Source: Chromatiaceae bacterium (GTDB lineage Bacteria; Pseudomonadota; Gammaproteobacteria; Chromatiales; Chromatiaceae). From it: 64,000 bases of DNA. The stretch covers positions 1,302,001 through 1,366,000 of the forward strand of contig JACKMK010000001.1 of the NCBI GenBank assembly GCA_024235395.1, in the 5' to 3' direction. The position numbers and the translations under genes were made by a program. Positions 9,186-18,496 of this stretch are shown here, piece by piece (position 1 is the stretch's first letter; the number at the start of each line of letters is the position of its first letter). Under the pieces are notes generated by a model that saw only the letters and a list, made by a program, of their open reading frames with translations, had not been told where the DNA came from and did not search any database.

Positions 9186-11084
9186 TCAACCGCGTGCGGC
9201 GAGCGCGTGTTGCTCCAGGTTGGCCAGCGCGGTGCGTACCCGCTCTTCGATCTGCGCCGGAGAGAGCCCTGCCATCTCGAGCTGTTCAGCCTGGGTCGCC
9301 TGCTCGATGAAGCGGTCAGGCAGGCCGAGGTTGAGCACGTGGGTCGCGATCCCGGCCTCCTGCAAGGACTCGTTGACCGCCGAACCCGCACCACCCTGCA
9401 CCACGTTTTCCTCGAGCGTCACCAGCAACCGGTGTGAGGTGGCGACGCGCAACACCATCTGTTCATCGAGTGGTTTGACGAATCGCATGTTGATCAGGCT
9501 CGCGCCAATCCGTTCGGCGACCTGCCGCGCGCCGTCCAGCAAGGTACCGAACACCAGGAATGCGACCTCGCTGCCGCTGCGCACCAGCTGTGCCTTACCC
9601 CACTCCACGGTGTCGAGCGTGCCGCCGACGTCCGCGCCGACGCCCGTGCCGCGCGGGTAGCGCACCAGCGCCGGGCCGGGATGCTCGAATGCGGTGTGCA
9701 GCATACTGCGGCATTCCGCCTCGTCGCTCGGCGCCAGGATCGCCATGTTCGGAATGCAGCGCGCGTAGCTGAGGTCGAAACTCCCCGCATGGGTCGCCCC
9801 GTCGGCACCGACCTGGCCCGCCCTATCGACCGCGAAGGTCACGTCCAGATTCTGCAGCGCCACATCGTGCAACAACTGGTCGTAGGCACGTTGCAAAAAC
9901 GTCGAGTAGATCGCGACGACCGGCTTCAGACCGTCGCAGGCCATGCCCGCGGCAAAGGTGACCGCATGTTGCTCGGCGATGCCGACATCGAAATAGCGCC
10001 TCGGGAAACGTTCCGCGAATTCCACCAGGCCGGACCCCTCACACATCGCGGGGGTGATCGCGACCAGCCGTGGATCGCGCTCGGCGGCGTCGCAGAGCCA
10101 CTCGGCAAACACCTGGGTGAAGCTCTTGCCACCGGACTTCTCGGCCATCTTGCCGGTAGAGGGATTGAACGGCGTCACCCCGTGATACACGCACGGGTCA
10201 CCTTCGGCCGGGGCATAGCCGCGGCCCTTCTGGGTGACGACGTGCAGAAAGCGCGGTCCGCGCATCGCCTTCATGTTGCGCAGCGTGCTGACCAGCAGGC
10301 CGACATCGTGGCCGTCGATCGGCCCGATATAGTTGAAACCGAGCTCTTCGAACAGGGTACCGGGCATCACCATGCCCTTCATGTGTTCTTCCCAGCGATG
10401 CACCAGGTCTTTCATCCCGGGCAGACCGCTCAACACGTGTTTGCCGCCCTCGCGCACCCGGTTGTAGAACCGGCTCGACAACACCCGGGCAAGGTAGTTG
10501 CTGATCGCACCCACCGGTTGCGAGATCGACATGTCGTTGTCGTTGAGGATTACCAGCAGATCGAGGTCCAACGCCCCGGCATGGTTCAGAGCCTCGAACG
10601 CCATCCCCGCCGACAGCGCGCCGTCACCGATGACCGCGATGTGTTCGCGCTGCTCGCCGGCCGCCTGCGCGGCCACTGCCATACCGAGCGCCGCGCTGAT
10701 CGAGGTACTCGAATGGCCGGCGCCGAAGGCGTCGTAAGCGGATTCGTCACGCTTCAGAAATCCCGACAACCCATCCTTCTGACGGAGCGTGTGCATGCGC
10801 TCCTTGCGCCCGGTCAGAATCTTGTGCGGATAGGCCTGGTGGCCGACATCCCAGACCAGCCGATCATTCGGCGTGTTGAAGACATAGTGCAGCGCCACGG
10901 TGAGTTCGACGACACCGAGCCCCGCCGCCAGGTGACCGCCGGTCCGTGAGACGGTATTGACCAGAAAACGCCGCACCTCGGCTGCCAACGCCGGCAACTC
11001 GCCGGCGCCCAGCGCCCGCAGCTCGTGCGGCGAATCGATCGCATCCAGCAGGGTGTAAGGGGCACCGGGCGGCGTGTGCGGCAT
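9186..11084 (-). CDS. dxs: 1-deoxy-D-xylulose-5-phosphate synthase
   Basis: A 632-residue thiamine-diphosphate enzyme joining pyruvate and glyceraldehyde-3-phosphate in the first step of the MEP isoprenoid pathway. Visible features are [15 protein letters not shown], the TPP motif starting [17 protein letters not shown] with NDNDMSIS, and the transketolase-like [13 protein letters not shown]. The start at 11084 was chosen because the family N-terminus is [16 protein letters not shown]; a frame extended to 11174 adds 30 unrelated residues. It is a single leftward gene, divergent from the acyltransferase pair. Confidence 0.96.
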   Translation of the reverse strand: MPHTPPGAPYTLLDAIDSPHELRALGAGELPALAAEVRRFLVNTVSRTGGHLAAGLGVVELTVALHYVFNTPNDRLVWDVGHQAYPHKILTGRKERMHTLRQKDGLSGFLKRDESAYDAFGAGHSSTSISAALGMAVAAQAAGEQREHIAVIGDGALSAGMAFEALNHAGALDLDLLVILNDNDMSISQPVGAISNYLARVLSSRFYNRVREGGKHVLSGLPGMKDLVHRWEEHMKGMVMPGTLFEELGFNYIGPIDGHDVGLLVSTLRNMKAMRGPRFLHVVTQKGRGYAPAEGDPCVYHGVTPFNPSTGKMAEKSGGKSFTQVFAEWLCDAAERDPRLVAITPAMCEGSGLVEFAERFPRRYFDVGIAEQHAVTFAAGMACDGLKPVVAIYSTFLQRAYDQLLHDVALQNLDVTFAVDRAGQVGADGATHAGSFDLSYARCIPNMAILAPSDEAECRSMLHTAFEHPGPALVRYPRGTGVGADVGGTLDTVEWGKAQLVRSGSEVAFLVFGTLLDGARQVAERIGASLINMRFVKPLDEQMVLRVATSHRLLVTLEENVVQGGAGSAVNESLQEAGIATHVLNLGLPDRFIEQATQAEQLEMAGLSPAQIEERVRTALANLEQHALAARG

Positions 11085-11217
11085 GGCGAGCGGACCAGGC
11101 GGAAAAAACGTTTTGTATTCTACCGCACCACCCGGCATCGCAACGCGGCCATTTGCAGCACCGATACCGCGCATGCCTCGTCGACACCGCCATCACGGCA
11201 TGTCCCGCAATCAACCC

Positions 11218-11231
11218 GTCACGCGCGTGAC
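11218..11231. promoter_or_regulatory. 14-bp perfect palindrome between dxs and olsB
   Basis: GTCACGCGCGTGAC is a perfect palindrome located 65 bases before the olsB start and 134 bases before dxs on the other strand. Such a site could bind a dimeric repressor or activator. It does not resemble a PhoB box, and the regulator is unknown. Confidence 0.4.
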
Positions 11232-11295
11232 AACACCCTGTAATGCGCCGGGCTTAGCGTGTCCATGCAATGAAATATTGTTTGGATTCAACATC

Positions 11296-12066
11296 ATGAG
11301 CGCTGTACCCCAACTCGATACGCGGCGCGAGAAAAGCCGCCTGTACTGGGAGATCGCCACCACCATTGACGACATCCGCGCCTCGCAGGCCCTGCGTTAC
11401 CGGGTATTCGCCGGCGAACTCGGCGCGCAACTCCACGGCGCAGATCCCGGAATCGACGACGATCGCTTCGATGCCTACTGCCAACACCTGCTCGTGCGCG
11501 ACACCGCTACCGGGCGGGTGATCGGGTCGACACGGCTGCTGCTCGATGGGCAGGCGGCCAAGGCCGGCGGCTTCTACTCGGCAACCGAGTTCGACCTTGC
11601 GCAGGTGCTGGCGCTGCCCGGTGTGCGCCTGGAGGTGGGCCGCACCTGTATCGAGCCGGGTTACCGGCAGGGTGCCGCGATCGCCGTGTTGTGGGCGGGC
11701 CTTGCCGAGTTCGTCAGGGTCAACCGGGTCGACATGCTGTTCGGGTGCGCCAGCATCGAGATGCACGACGGCGGGGCGCAGGCACATGCGATCATGCGGC
11801 GCGTGCGTGAGCACGCGATGAACGATCCGGCATGCCGGGTGGTACCGCGGAACCCGCTGCCCACTCCCTCCACCGACCGGACACACGCGGTCACCGCACC
11901 CTTGCCACCGCTGCTGAAGGCCTACTTCCGCCTCGGTGCACGCGCCTGCGGCGAACCCTGTTACGATCCGGACTTCAACTGTGCGGATGTCCTGGTACTG
12001 GTCAAGGTGCACGAGATCGATGCTTCTTATACGCGACACTTCCTCGATCGGGTGATGCAGGACTGA
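11296..12066 (+). CDS. olsB: GNAT-type ornithine N-acyltransferase, OlsB-like
   Basis: A 256-residue acyltransferase of the OlsB / hemolysin-like GNAT group. ALRYRVFAGELGAQ near the N-terminus, IGSTRLL, LEVGRTCIEPGYR and LFGCASIEMHDGG are family features. OlsB links a 3-hydroxyacyl group from acyl-ACP to ornithine, giving lyso-ornithine lipid. The start at 11296 was preferred to a long upstream frame that overlaps dxs and carries no similarity. The next gene, four bases on, encodes a PlsC-type acyltransferase, matching the olsBA pairing. Other PEP-CTERM/exosortase-linked GNAT acyltransferases look similar, so the substrate is inferred. Confidence 0.82.
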   Translation: MSAVPQLDTRREKSRLYWEIATTIDDIRASQALRYRVFAGELGAQLHGADPGIDDDRFDAYCQHLLVRDTATGRVIGSTRLLLDGQAAKAGGFYSATEFDLAQVLALPGVRLEVGRTCIEPGYRQGAAIAVLWAGLAEFVRVNRVDMLFGCASIEMHDGGAQAHAIMRRVREHAMNDPACRVVPRNPLPTPSTDRTHAVTAPLPPLLKAYFRLGARACGEPCYDPDFNCADVLVLVKVHEIDASYTRHFLDRVMQD

Positions 12067-12069
12067 ACG

Positions 12070-12888
12070 ATGCCGAGACTGCGCACGGCGCGACGCCTGC
12101 TGCTCCTGCTTGTCCATGTCCTGATCGGCGCCCTGCTGACACCCTTGGTGCTGAGCCGAAGGACCGGTGGCGCACTGCGCACCCATCCGCGGGTCACGTC
12201 GTGGTGGCACAACCGCCTGGCGGATATCCTCGGGGTGACGATCACGGTCTCCGGCCCCCGCCCGCAACCCCCGGCGTTGCTCGCGAGCAACCATATCTCC
12301 TGGTTGGACATCGTCGTGCTCGGCGGACTCACCCCTACGGACTTCCTGTCCAAGGACGAGGTGCGCCGATGGCCGGTGATCGGCTGGCTGGCGGCACGCT
12401 CCGGCACCCTGTTCATCCGTCGCGGCAACGGTGACGCCGGATCGATCAGCGCGCAGATCGCACAGCGGTTGCGGGAGGACGGCCTGCTGACGCTGTTTCC
12501 GGAAGGCACCACGACCGACGGACGCGAGCTACGCCCATTTTTCTCACGCCTGTTCGCCGCGGCCATCGATACCGGCACGGACGTGGTTCCGGTCACATTG
12601 CGTTACCACGTCGACGGGGCCTTCGACCCGTTCGCGCCCTACACCGACGACCAGACCCTGCTGGACAACCTGCGTGCACTGATACGGCGCGAACGCACCG
12701 AGGTGCACGTGGTATTCGGCATACCGATCACGCTCGCCGGACACACCCGTCGGCAGGTTGCCGAACTGGCGCGCGACGCGATCCTGAATGCGCTGCGCAG
12801 CGACGGACAGATTCCGCTGAGGCACCGGGCGCCTGCCGCGTCGGGACCCGGCGATGCCGATCTGGACACTGCGCCGGGTCGCACTTGA
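12070..12888 (+). CDS. olsA: PlsC-type lysolipid O-acyltransferase, OlsA-like
   Basis: A 272-residue membrane-associated 1-acyl-glycerol-3-phosphate-acyltransferase family protein. It has an N-terminal hydrophobic helix (residues 10-28), the catalytic NHISWLD (HxxxxD) near residue 75, IRRG, and FPEGTTTDG. In ornithine-lipid synthesis OlsA adds the second acyl chain to lyso-ornithine lipid. Tight coupling to the OlsB-like gene supports this, though it could be a second general PlsC. Its last 35 bases precede the start chosen for the following FAD oxidase by 43 bases. Confidence 0.82.
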   Translation: MPRLRTARRLLLLLVHVLIGALLTPLVLSRRTGGALRTHPRVTSWWHNRLADILGVTITVSGPRPQPPALLASNHISWLDIVVLGGLTPTDFLSKDEVRRWPVIGWLAARSGTLFIRRGNGDAGSISAQIAQRLREDGLLTLFPEGTTTDGRELRPFFSRLFAAAIDTGTDVVPVTLRYHVDGAFDPFAPYTDDQTLLDNLRALIRRERTEVHVVFGIPITLAGHTRRQVAELARDAILNALRSDGQIPLRHRAPAASGPGDADLDTAPGRT

Positions 12889-12931
12889 GCACCAACCTGG
12901 ACCGGCGCGGCCGGCGTGCGACAATGATCGA

Positions 12932-13993
12932 ATGTCGTCCGCGCCGATTGACACACTCATCATTGGTCAGGGGCTGGCCGGCAGTGCGCTGGCCTGGCGG
13001 CTGCACGACCTCGGCGAACGGGTCTGCGTCATCGACGACGGTCACCACAGCGCCTCGTCGACGGTCGCCGCCGGGCTGATCAACCCGCTCGCCGGGATGC
13101 GCTTCACCCTGCGTCCCGAGGTCCCCGACTGGCTGGCCGCGGCCGAGCGTTGGTACCGGGAACTGGCGACGGCCTTCGGCCGGACCTTCTACCACCCTTT
13201 GCCGATGCTGCGGCTGTTCCGTTCCGTCGAACAACGGCGGTTTTATGGACGTCTCCTGGACGACCCGCGCGCCCAGGGGCTGATCGGCCAGTCGTTCGCC
13301 GCCGATGGCTGCCCGGAGTCCGTGGCCGCCCCGTTCGGCGGGTTCCACCAGCAGCGCACCGGCTACGTCGACCTCCCCTTGCTGCTCGGCACACTGCGTG
13401 ACTGGCTGCGCGCGATGGAGGCGCTGCACGAGTTCGCGCTGCCGCCGGAAGCGATCCGCCTGACCCCCGACGGCGTGGTGGCGAGCGATATCCACGCCCG
13501 GCGCCTGGTGTTCTGCGACGGGGCGCGGCTGGCCGAAAACCCGTGGTTCCGCGACCTGCCGCTGCGCCCGGGCAAGGGCCAGATCCTGAACCTGGACGGT
13601 GACACCTGGCGACCCCGGCACATCGTCAACGGGGCGCATTGGCTGGTCCCGCTCGCCGATGGCGAGCTGCGCTTCGGCGCCACCCACGAGCACGACGCGC
13701 TCGACCGCCGGACGACGCCGGCGGGACGACAGGCGCTGCTGGACGGCTTCGCGGCCCTGCGTCCACACAGGCCCGCGCCACGGGTGCTGGCGCATCAGGC
13801 CGGCGTCCGGCCGGGGACCGCCGATCGCCAGGCGTTCCTCGGCGCACACCCGCAACATGCGCAGCTCTGGGTGTTCAACGGCTTCGGCGCTCGCGGGGCA
13901 CTGGCGATCCCCTGGTATGCGCAGTGCCTCGCGGACCACCTGCTGCTCGGTCGCGCATTGCCCGCCGAGGCCGACATCCGGCGTTTCGCATGA
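12932..13993 (+). CDS. FAD-dependent oxidase of the DAO family, resembling the MnmC oxidase domain
   Basis: A 353-residue flavoprotein. The N-terminal dinucleotide-binding motif is IIGQGLAGSALAWRL, and AAGLINPLAGMRFT follows; the C-terminal GFGARGALAIPWYAQCLA resembles the end of the MnmC oxidase domain. The start at 12932 puts the FAD motif at residue 10; an upstream frame into olsA has no similarity. It overlaps the next gene, an MnmM-like tRNA methyltransferase, by four bases (ATGA). MnmC(o) converts cmnm5U34 of tRNA to nm5U34, and an nm5U methyltransferase then gives mnm5U34, so the pair probably performs those two steps. A glycine/D-amino-acid oxidase role (ThiO-like) is the alternative. 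Confidence 0.75.
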   Translation: MSSAPIDTLIIGQGLAGSALAWRLHDLGERVCVIDDGHHSASSTVAAGLINPLAGMRFTLRPEVPDWLAAAERWYRELATAFGRTFYHPLPMLRLFRSVEQRRFYGRLLDDPRAQGLIGQSFAADGCPESVAAPFGGFHQQRTGYVDLPLLLGTLRDWLRAMEALHEFALPPEAIRLTPDGVVASDIHARRLVFCDGARLAENPWFRDLPLRPGKGQILNLDGDTWRPRHIVNGAHWLVPLADGELRFGATHEHDALDRRTTPAGRQALLDGFAALRPHRPAPRVLAHQAGVRPGTADRQAFLGAHPQHAQLWVFNGFGARGALAIPWYAQCLADHLLLGRALPAEADIRRFA

Positions 13994-14547
13994 GCGGAAG
14001 GCGGCTGACCGAGGTCGCGCACGCTGCACTCGCTGCAGTACTCGCCGACGGTGCCCGGGCGATCGACGCCACTGTCGGCAATGGCCATGACACGCTGTTC
14101 CTGGCGTCTCGCGTCGGCCCGGGTGGTCGGGTGATCGGATTCGATGTGCAGCCCCGTGCCATCGACGCCGCTGCCGCGAGGCTCGGGGCGGCCGGTGTCG
14201 GCAAGGTGGTCACGCTGCACCATGCCGGGCACGAACAGATGCTGACGCGGATACCGGCCGAATGGTGTGGCACGGTGGCTGCGATCACGTTCAACCTCGG
14301 CTACCTGCCGGGCGGTGACAAGTCGTGGGTTACGCAACCGGCCAGCACCGTCGACGCACTGCAACAGGCGGCATCGGTGCTGCGCCGTGGGGGACTGCTG
14401 TCCGTGATGGTGTATCACGGCCACCCCGGGGCCGCCGCCGAGGCCCGGGCGGTCGAGGAATGGATCACGGGACTGGACGCGGCCTACCGCGTGACCTGCC
14501 ACCGCTCGCCGGGACCTACCCTCTACCTCGTCGAACGATTGCTCTGA
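13990..14547 (+). CDS. mnmM: MnmM/YtqB-type SAM-dependent tRNA methyltransferase
   Basis: A 185-residue methyltransferase of the family once called rRNA_methylase (PF06962), represented by YtqB/MnmM. DATVGNGHDTLFLA at residues 25-38 is the SAM-binding loop with the family-specific GNGxDT, NLGYLPGGDK near 100 is the signature acceptor-side motif, and MVYHGHPG follows. MnmM methylates nm5(s2)U34 of tRNA to mnm5(s2)U34. The ATGA overlap with the upstream FAD oxidase indicates translational coupling, and the two would replace a fused MnmC. The 3' end overlaps convergent cbbR by 25 bases. Confidence 0.83.
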   Translation: MSGRRLTEVAHAALAAVLADGARAIDATVGNGHDTLFLASRVGPGGRVIGFDVQPRAIDAAAARLGAAGVGKVVTLHHAGHEQMLTRIPAEWCGTVAAITFNLGYLPGGDKSWVTQPASTVDALQQAASVLRRGGLLSVMVYHGHPGAAAEARAVEEWITGLDAAYRVTCHRSPGPTLYLVERLL

Positions 14548-15476
14548 AGCGGGGCCGGCGCGTCCCATTCGCCGGTGTGCATCAGCTGCGCGGCTTCCTC
14601 GCCCTGCATGAAATCGAAGAACGCCTGGGCTACCGGAGGCAGTCGCTTGCCACGGCAGGTGACCAGGTACCAATGCCGCTGTATGGGGAAACCCTCGACA
14701 TCGAGGATCACCAGCCGACCCGCCTCGAGTTCGAGTTCCAGCGTATGGATCGAGACGATGCCCAGCCCGAGACCGGCCTCGACAGCGTGTTTGATCGCCG
14801 AGTTCGAGGTCATCTCCATGCCGGTCCGCAGTTGCATGCCGCGCTCCTGGAAAAAGCGCTCCATCGCAATCCGGGTGCCCGACTGCAGCTCGCGCGCGAC
14901 GAACACCTCGTCTTGCAGCCGCGTCAGCGGAATCCGCCGTTCAGCGGCCAGCGCATGCTCCGGGGGCGCAATGATCACCAGCGGGTTCGCCATGAACGGG
15001 GTCGCGTCGAGGTCGAGCTCCTCCGGCGGCTTGCCCATGATCACCAGATCGGTCTCGTTGTTGGCGAGCTGGTCGAGCAGGGTCTTGCGGTTGGTCACGT
15101 CGAGCGAGAAGGTGGTCCCCGGAAAACGCCGTGAGAACGCCGCCAGCAGGCGGGTCGCGAAATAGTTGGCCGTGGTCGCGACACTGATGCGCAGATGGCC
15201 GGTCTGCACCCCTTTGAGCGCCTCGATGACCTCATCGAGTTCCTGCAACTGGCGGCCCACCGCCTGGGCACAGTGAAAAAACTCGCGACCGGCCTCGGTC
15301 AGATGGATCTGTTTACCCAGCTTCTCGAACAACGGCAGACCCGCGGCCTCCTCGAGTTGGCGTATCTGCATAGACACCGCCGGCTGGCTCAGATGCAACT
15401 CCTCGGCGGCACGCGTATAGCTCAAGTGGCGTGCAACCGCCTGAAAAACCTCGAGTTGGCGCAGCGTCAGGTGCAT
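14523..15476 (-). CDS. cbbR: LysR-type regulator CbbR
   Basis: A 317-residue LysR-family activator. The N-terminal winged helix (residues 1-65) reads TLRQLEVFQAVARHLSYTRA, then AEELHLSQPAVSMQIRQLEE. The effector domain contains ISVATTANYFATRLL, typical of CbbR. CbbR senses Calvin-cycle metabolites or NADPH and activates cbb operons. It is divergent from cbbL with 169 bases between, the classic arrangement. The start at 15476 gives the normal N-terminus MHLTLRQLEVF; the longer frame to 15518 would run into the promoter region. It probably represses itself from the shared region. Confidence 0.93.
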   Translation of the reverse strand: MHLTLRQLEVFQAVARHLSYTRAAEELHLSQPAVSMQIRQLEEAAGLPLFEKLGKQIHLTEAGREFFHCAQAVGRQLQELDEVIEALKGVQTGHLRISVATTANYFATRLLAAFSRRFPGTTFSLDVTNRKTLLDQLANNETDLVIMGKPPEELDLDATPFMANPLVIIAPPEHALAAERRIPLTRLQDEVFVARELQSGTRIAMERFFQERGMQLRTGMEMTSNSAIKHAVEAGLGLGIVSIHTLELELEAGRLVILDVEGFPIQRHWYLVTCRGKRLPPVAQAFFDFMQGEEAAQLMHTGEWDAPAPLQSNRSTR

Positions 15477-15503
15477 AAGACCTATATTATGCGATCTATC
15501 AGT

Positions 15504-15540
15504 ATTATTGACTAGCAATTATAGGTCGGCGCTCTATACT
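15504..15540 (+). promoter_or_regulatory. Candidate CbbR operator and cbbL promoter
   Basis: An imperfect AT-rich palindrome (ATTATTG, five-base centre, CAATTAT) spans 15504-15522 between divergent cbbR and cbbL, as expected for a LysR-type recognition site. TTGACT at 15508-15513 and TATACT at 15535-15540 resemble -35 and -10 boxes but are 21 bases apart, a spacing that would need an activator. Assignment is by inspection only. Confidence 0.45.
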
Positions 15541-15645
15541 CCCCCAACCCCATAACAGGACCGGCTAATAAACCTCGGCCGGACCGGGGCCCGAGTACCG
15601 GCCCGACCGGGCATGGATCAACACCGAAACAGAGGGTTTTAGGCA

Positions 15646-17064
15646 ATGGCCAAGAAATACGACGCGGGTGTAAAAGAGTACCGCGAGACATACTGGATGC
15701 CCGACTACACGCCGAAGGACACCGATATCCTGGCGTGTTTCAAAGTGACCCCGCAGCCGGGCGTACCGCGCGAAGAAGTTGCCGCCGCCGTGGCCGCAGA
15801 ATCCTCGACCGGCACCTGGACCACCGTCTGGACCGACCTGCTGACCGATCTGGACTATTACAAGGGCCGCGCCTACGCGATCGAAGACGTGCCGGGCGAC
15901 GATACCTGCTTCTACGCCTTCGTAGCCTACCCGATCGACCTGTTCGAGGAAGGCTCGGTCGTCAACGTCATGACCTCGCTGGTCGGTAACGTGTTCGGCT
16001 TCAAGGCGCTGCGTGCACTGCGTCTGGAAGACATCCGCTTCCCGGTCGCCTACGTCATGACCTGTAATGGCCCGCCCCAGGGTATCCAGGTCGAACGCGA
16101 CCTGCTGAACAAATACGGCCGTCCGCTGCTCGGCTGCACCATCAAGCCGAAACTGGGCCTGTCCGCCAAGAACTACGGCCGCGCCTGTTACGAAGGCCTG
16201 CGCGGCGGCCTGGACTTCACCAAGGACGACGAGAACGTCAACTCTCAGCCGTTCATGCGCTGGAGACACCGTTTCGACTTCGTCATGGAGGCCATTCACA
16301 AGGCCGAGGCCGAGACCGGCGAGCGCAAGGGCCACTACCTGAACGTGACCGCGCCGACCGCTGATGAAATGATGCGCCGTGCCGAGTATGCGAAAGAGAT
16401 CGGCGCGCCGATCATCATGCACGACTACATCACCGGCGGCTGGGCGGCCAATACGCAGCTGGCGCAGTGGTGCCAGAACAACGGCATGCTGCTGCATATC
16501 CACCGCGCCATGCACGCGGTGCTCGACCGTAACCCGCACCACGGTATCCACTTCCGCGTCCTGACGAAGATCCTGCGTCTGTCCGGTGGTGACCACCTGC
16601 ACTCCGGTACCGTTGTCGGCAAGCTGGAAGGCGACCGCGACGCGACCCTGGGCTGGATCGACATCATGCGCGACAGCTACATCAAAGAAGACCGTTCGCG
16701 CGGCATCTTCTTCGACCAGGACTGGGGCGCAATGCCGGGCGTTCTGCCGGTCGCATCCGGTGGTATCCACGTCTGGCACATGCCGGCGCTGGTCGCCATC
16801 TTCGGCGACGACTCCGTACTGCAGTTCGGCGGCGGCACCCTGGGCCATCCGTGGGGCAACGCTGCCGGCGCAGCCGCAAACCGCGTTGCGGTCGAGGCCT
16901 GCGTCGAAGCCCGTAACCAGGGCCGTGAGATCGAAAAGGAAGGTAAAGACATCCTGACCAATGCGGCCAAGTCCAGCCCGGAACTGAAAGCCGCGATGGA
17001 AACCTGGAAAGAGATCAAGTTCGAGTTCGACACCGTCGACAAGCTGGACGTTTCCCACAAGTGA
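15646..17064 (+). CDS. cbbL: RuBisCO large subunit, form IA
   Basis: A 472-residue ribulose-1,5-bisphosphate carboxylase/oxygenase large chain. The N-terminal [14 protein letters not shown], the active-site Lys in [18 protein letters not shown], the carbamylated Lys in [17 protein letters not shown] and the loop-6 segment [12 protein letters not shown] are all present. The sequence resembles form IA chains of chemoautotrophs. Association with cbbQ and cbbO, and absence of carboxysome genes nearby, point to the IAq cytosolic subtype. A good ribosome-binding site (GAGGG) precedes the ATG. The coding sequence shows strong codon bias, consistent with high expression. It is first in cbbLSQ-UPF0114-cbbO. 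Confidence 0.98.
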   Translation: MAKKYDAGVKEYRETYWMPDYTPKDTDILACFKVTPQPGVPREEVAAAVAAESSTGTWTTVWTDLLTDLDYYKGRAYAIEDVPGDDTCFYAFVAYPIDLFEEGSVVNVMTSLVGNVFGFKALRALRLEDIRFPVAYVMTCNGPPQGIQVERDLLNKYGRPLLGCTIKPKLGLSAKNYGRACYEGLRGGLDFTKDDENVNSQPFMRWRHRFDFVMEAIHKAEAETGERKGHYLNVTAPTADEMMRRAEYAKEIGAPIIMHDYITGGWAANTQLAQWCQNNGMLLHIHRAMHAVLDRNPHHGIHFRVLTKILRLSGGDHLHSGTVVGKLEGDRDATLGWIDIMRDSYIKEDRSRGIFFDQDWGAMPGVLPVASGGIHVWHMPALVAIFGDDSVLQFGGGTLGHPWGNAAGAAANRVAVEACVEARNQGREIEKEGKDILTNAAKSSPELKAAMETWKEIKFEFDTVDKLDVSHK

Positions 17065-17074
17065 TGGCCAGCAG

Positions 17075-17096
17075 CCCCCGCCTCGACGGGCGGGGG
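17075..17096 (+). promoter_or_regulatory. cbbL-cbbS intercistronic hairpin
   Basis: An 8-bp GC stem (CCCCCGCC at 17075-17082, complement at 17089-17096) begins eleven bases after the cbbL stop and has no T-tract. It could protect the cbbL 3' end or mark an mRNA processing point. Its arm is almost the same sequence as that of the true terminator behind cbbS. Confidence 0.55.
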
Positions 17097-17136
17097 TCTC
17101 GAGCAACGAATTCGAATTTTTTAGAGGTATAGACCA

Positions 17137-17493
17137 ATGAGTGAAATGCAGGACTACGCTTCGAGCCTGGCCGATGTGAGCAGCCGCAAGTTCGAAACCT
17201 TCTCTTACCTGCCGTCGATGAACGCTGACCAGATCCGCAAGCAGATCGAGTTCATCGTGTCCAAGGGCTGGAACCCGTCCATCGAGCACACCGAGCCGCA
17301 AAACGCGTCCGGCAGCTACTGGTACATGTGGAAACTGCCGATGTTCGGTGAGACCGACGTCGACGCCATCCTGGCCGAGTGCGAGGCGTGCCACAAAGCA
17401 CACCCGAACAATCACGTTCGCCTGCTGGGCCTGGACAACTACGCCCAGTGCGCCGGTGCATCCATGGTCATCTACCGTGGCAAGCCGGTCTAA
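17137..17493 (+). CDS. cbbS: RuBisCO small subunit, form IA
   Basis: A 118-residue small chain. [14 protein letters not shown], a version of the conserved YWxMWKLPMF (here [14 protein letters not shown]) and [14 protein letters not shown] are standard. Small subunits cap the L8 core to form the hexadecameric enzyme. An AGAGG ribosome-binding element is 12 bases upstream. A strong terminator follows, so cbbQO probably depend on read-through or on a separate promoter in the following 180 bases. Confidence 0.98.
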   Translation: MSEMQDYASSLADVSSRKFETFSYLPSMNADQIRKQIEFIVSKGWNPSIEHTEPQNASGSYWYMWKLPMFGETDVDAILAECEACHKAHPNNHVRLLGLDNYAQCAGASMVIYRGKPV

Positions 17494-17520
17494 GTACTGA
17501 TCCCAGCGATCGGTCAGGGA

Positions 17521-17557
17521 AGCCCCCGCCCTTTACGGGGCGGGGGCTTTTCGTTTC
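17521..17557 (+). terminator. Rho-independent terminator after cbbS
   Basis: A perfect 11-bp stem (AGCCCCCGCCC at 17521-17531, complement at 17538-17548) with a six-base loop is followed by a T-rich run. It separates highly expressed cbbLS from cbbQ. Confidence 0.9.
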
Positions 17558-17673
17558 ACGAGTCATCAGCCCAGAGTGGCGCACAGACCCGCACTCGCCG
17601 CCATTCCGGCCTGATCATTCGAACCGGGAACCGTACCGTTCCCCGTACAAGCTGATATCTAAGGATCCAGACC

Positions 17674-18480
17674 ATGAGCGACTTCGACCGCGACCAGTAC
17701 CTCATCACCAACGAGCCTTACTACCACCCCATCCAGAACGAGGTGGCGATGTACGAGGCCGCCTACGCCGCCCGGATGCCGGTGATGCTCAAGGGCCCCA
17801 CGGGTTGCGGCAAGTCGCGCTTCGTCGAATACATGGCCTGGAAGCTCGGCAAGCCGCTGATCACGGTGGCCTGTAACGAGGACATGACCGCCTCCGACCT
17901 GGTCGGTCGTTTCCTTCTCGACATCAACGGCACCAAATGGCAGGACGGTCCGCTGACGGTCGCCGCACGCATCGGCGCGATCTGTTACCTCGACGAGGTC
18001 GTCGAGGCCCGCCAGGACACCACTGTCGTGATCCACCCGCTGACCGACCACCGCCGAGAACTCCCGCTGGAGAAAAAGGGCGAACTCGTCCGTGCCCATC
18101 CGGACTTCCAGATCGTGATCTCGTACAACCCCGGTTACCAGTCGCTGATGAAAGACCTCAAACAATCGACCAAACAGCGCTTCGGTGGCATGGACTTCAA
18201 CTACCCGGCGACCGAGATCGAGACCGAGATCGTCGCCCACGAGGGCAAGGTCGACCAGGCGATCGCGGAAAAGCTGGTGCAGATCGCGCAGCGCTCCCGC
18301 AATCTCAAGGGACACGGTCTCGACGAGGGCATGTCGACCCGTCTGCTGGTATATGCAGCGCAACTGGTCGGCAAGGGCATCGAGCCGATAGCCGCCTGCC
18401 AGATGGCGCTGGTCACACCGTTGACCGATGATCCGGACATGCGCGACACGCTGAAAGCGGCGATCAATACCTATTTCTGA
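17674..18480 (+). CDS. cbbQ: RuBisCO activase AAA+ subunit CbbQ
   Basis: A 268-residue MoxR-group AAA+ ATPase. Walker A GPTGCGKS is at residues 41-48, Walker B ICYLDEV at about 103-109, and the MoxR-like C-terminal helical lid follows. CbbQ hexamers with the CbbO adaptor remove inhibitory sugar phosphates from form I RuBisCO using ATP. The start has a plausible GGATCC-AG leader. It is separated from cbbS by a terminator and 180 bases, and from cbbO by a 162-residue membrane-protein gene, which is not the usual arrangement. Confidence 0.95.
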   Translation: MSDFDRDQYLITNEPYYHPIQNEVAMYEAAYAARMPVMLKGPTGCGKSRFVEYMAWKLGKPLITVACNEDMTASDLVGRFLLDINGTKWQDGPLTVAARIGAICYLDEVVEARQDTTVVIHPLTDHRRELPLEKKGELVRAHPDFQIVISYNPGYQSLMKDLKQSTKQRFGGMDFNYPATEIETEIVAHEGKVDQAIAEKLVQIAQRSRNLKGHGLDEGMSTRLLVYAAQLVGKGIEPIAACQMALVTPLTDDPDMRDTLKAAINTYF

Positions 18481-18496
18481 CGCCTGGCACACGCCC

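Noticed and set aside
9681..10949. 422-codon plus-strand frame opposite dxs
   Set aside because: His/Arg/Gln-rich composition typical of antisense frames and complete overlap with a certain gene.
15565..17415. 616-codon minus-strand frame opposite cbbL and cbbS
   Set aside because: cbbL and cbbS are certain; the antisense frame is an artefact of high GC at third positions.
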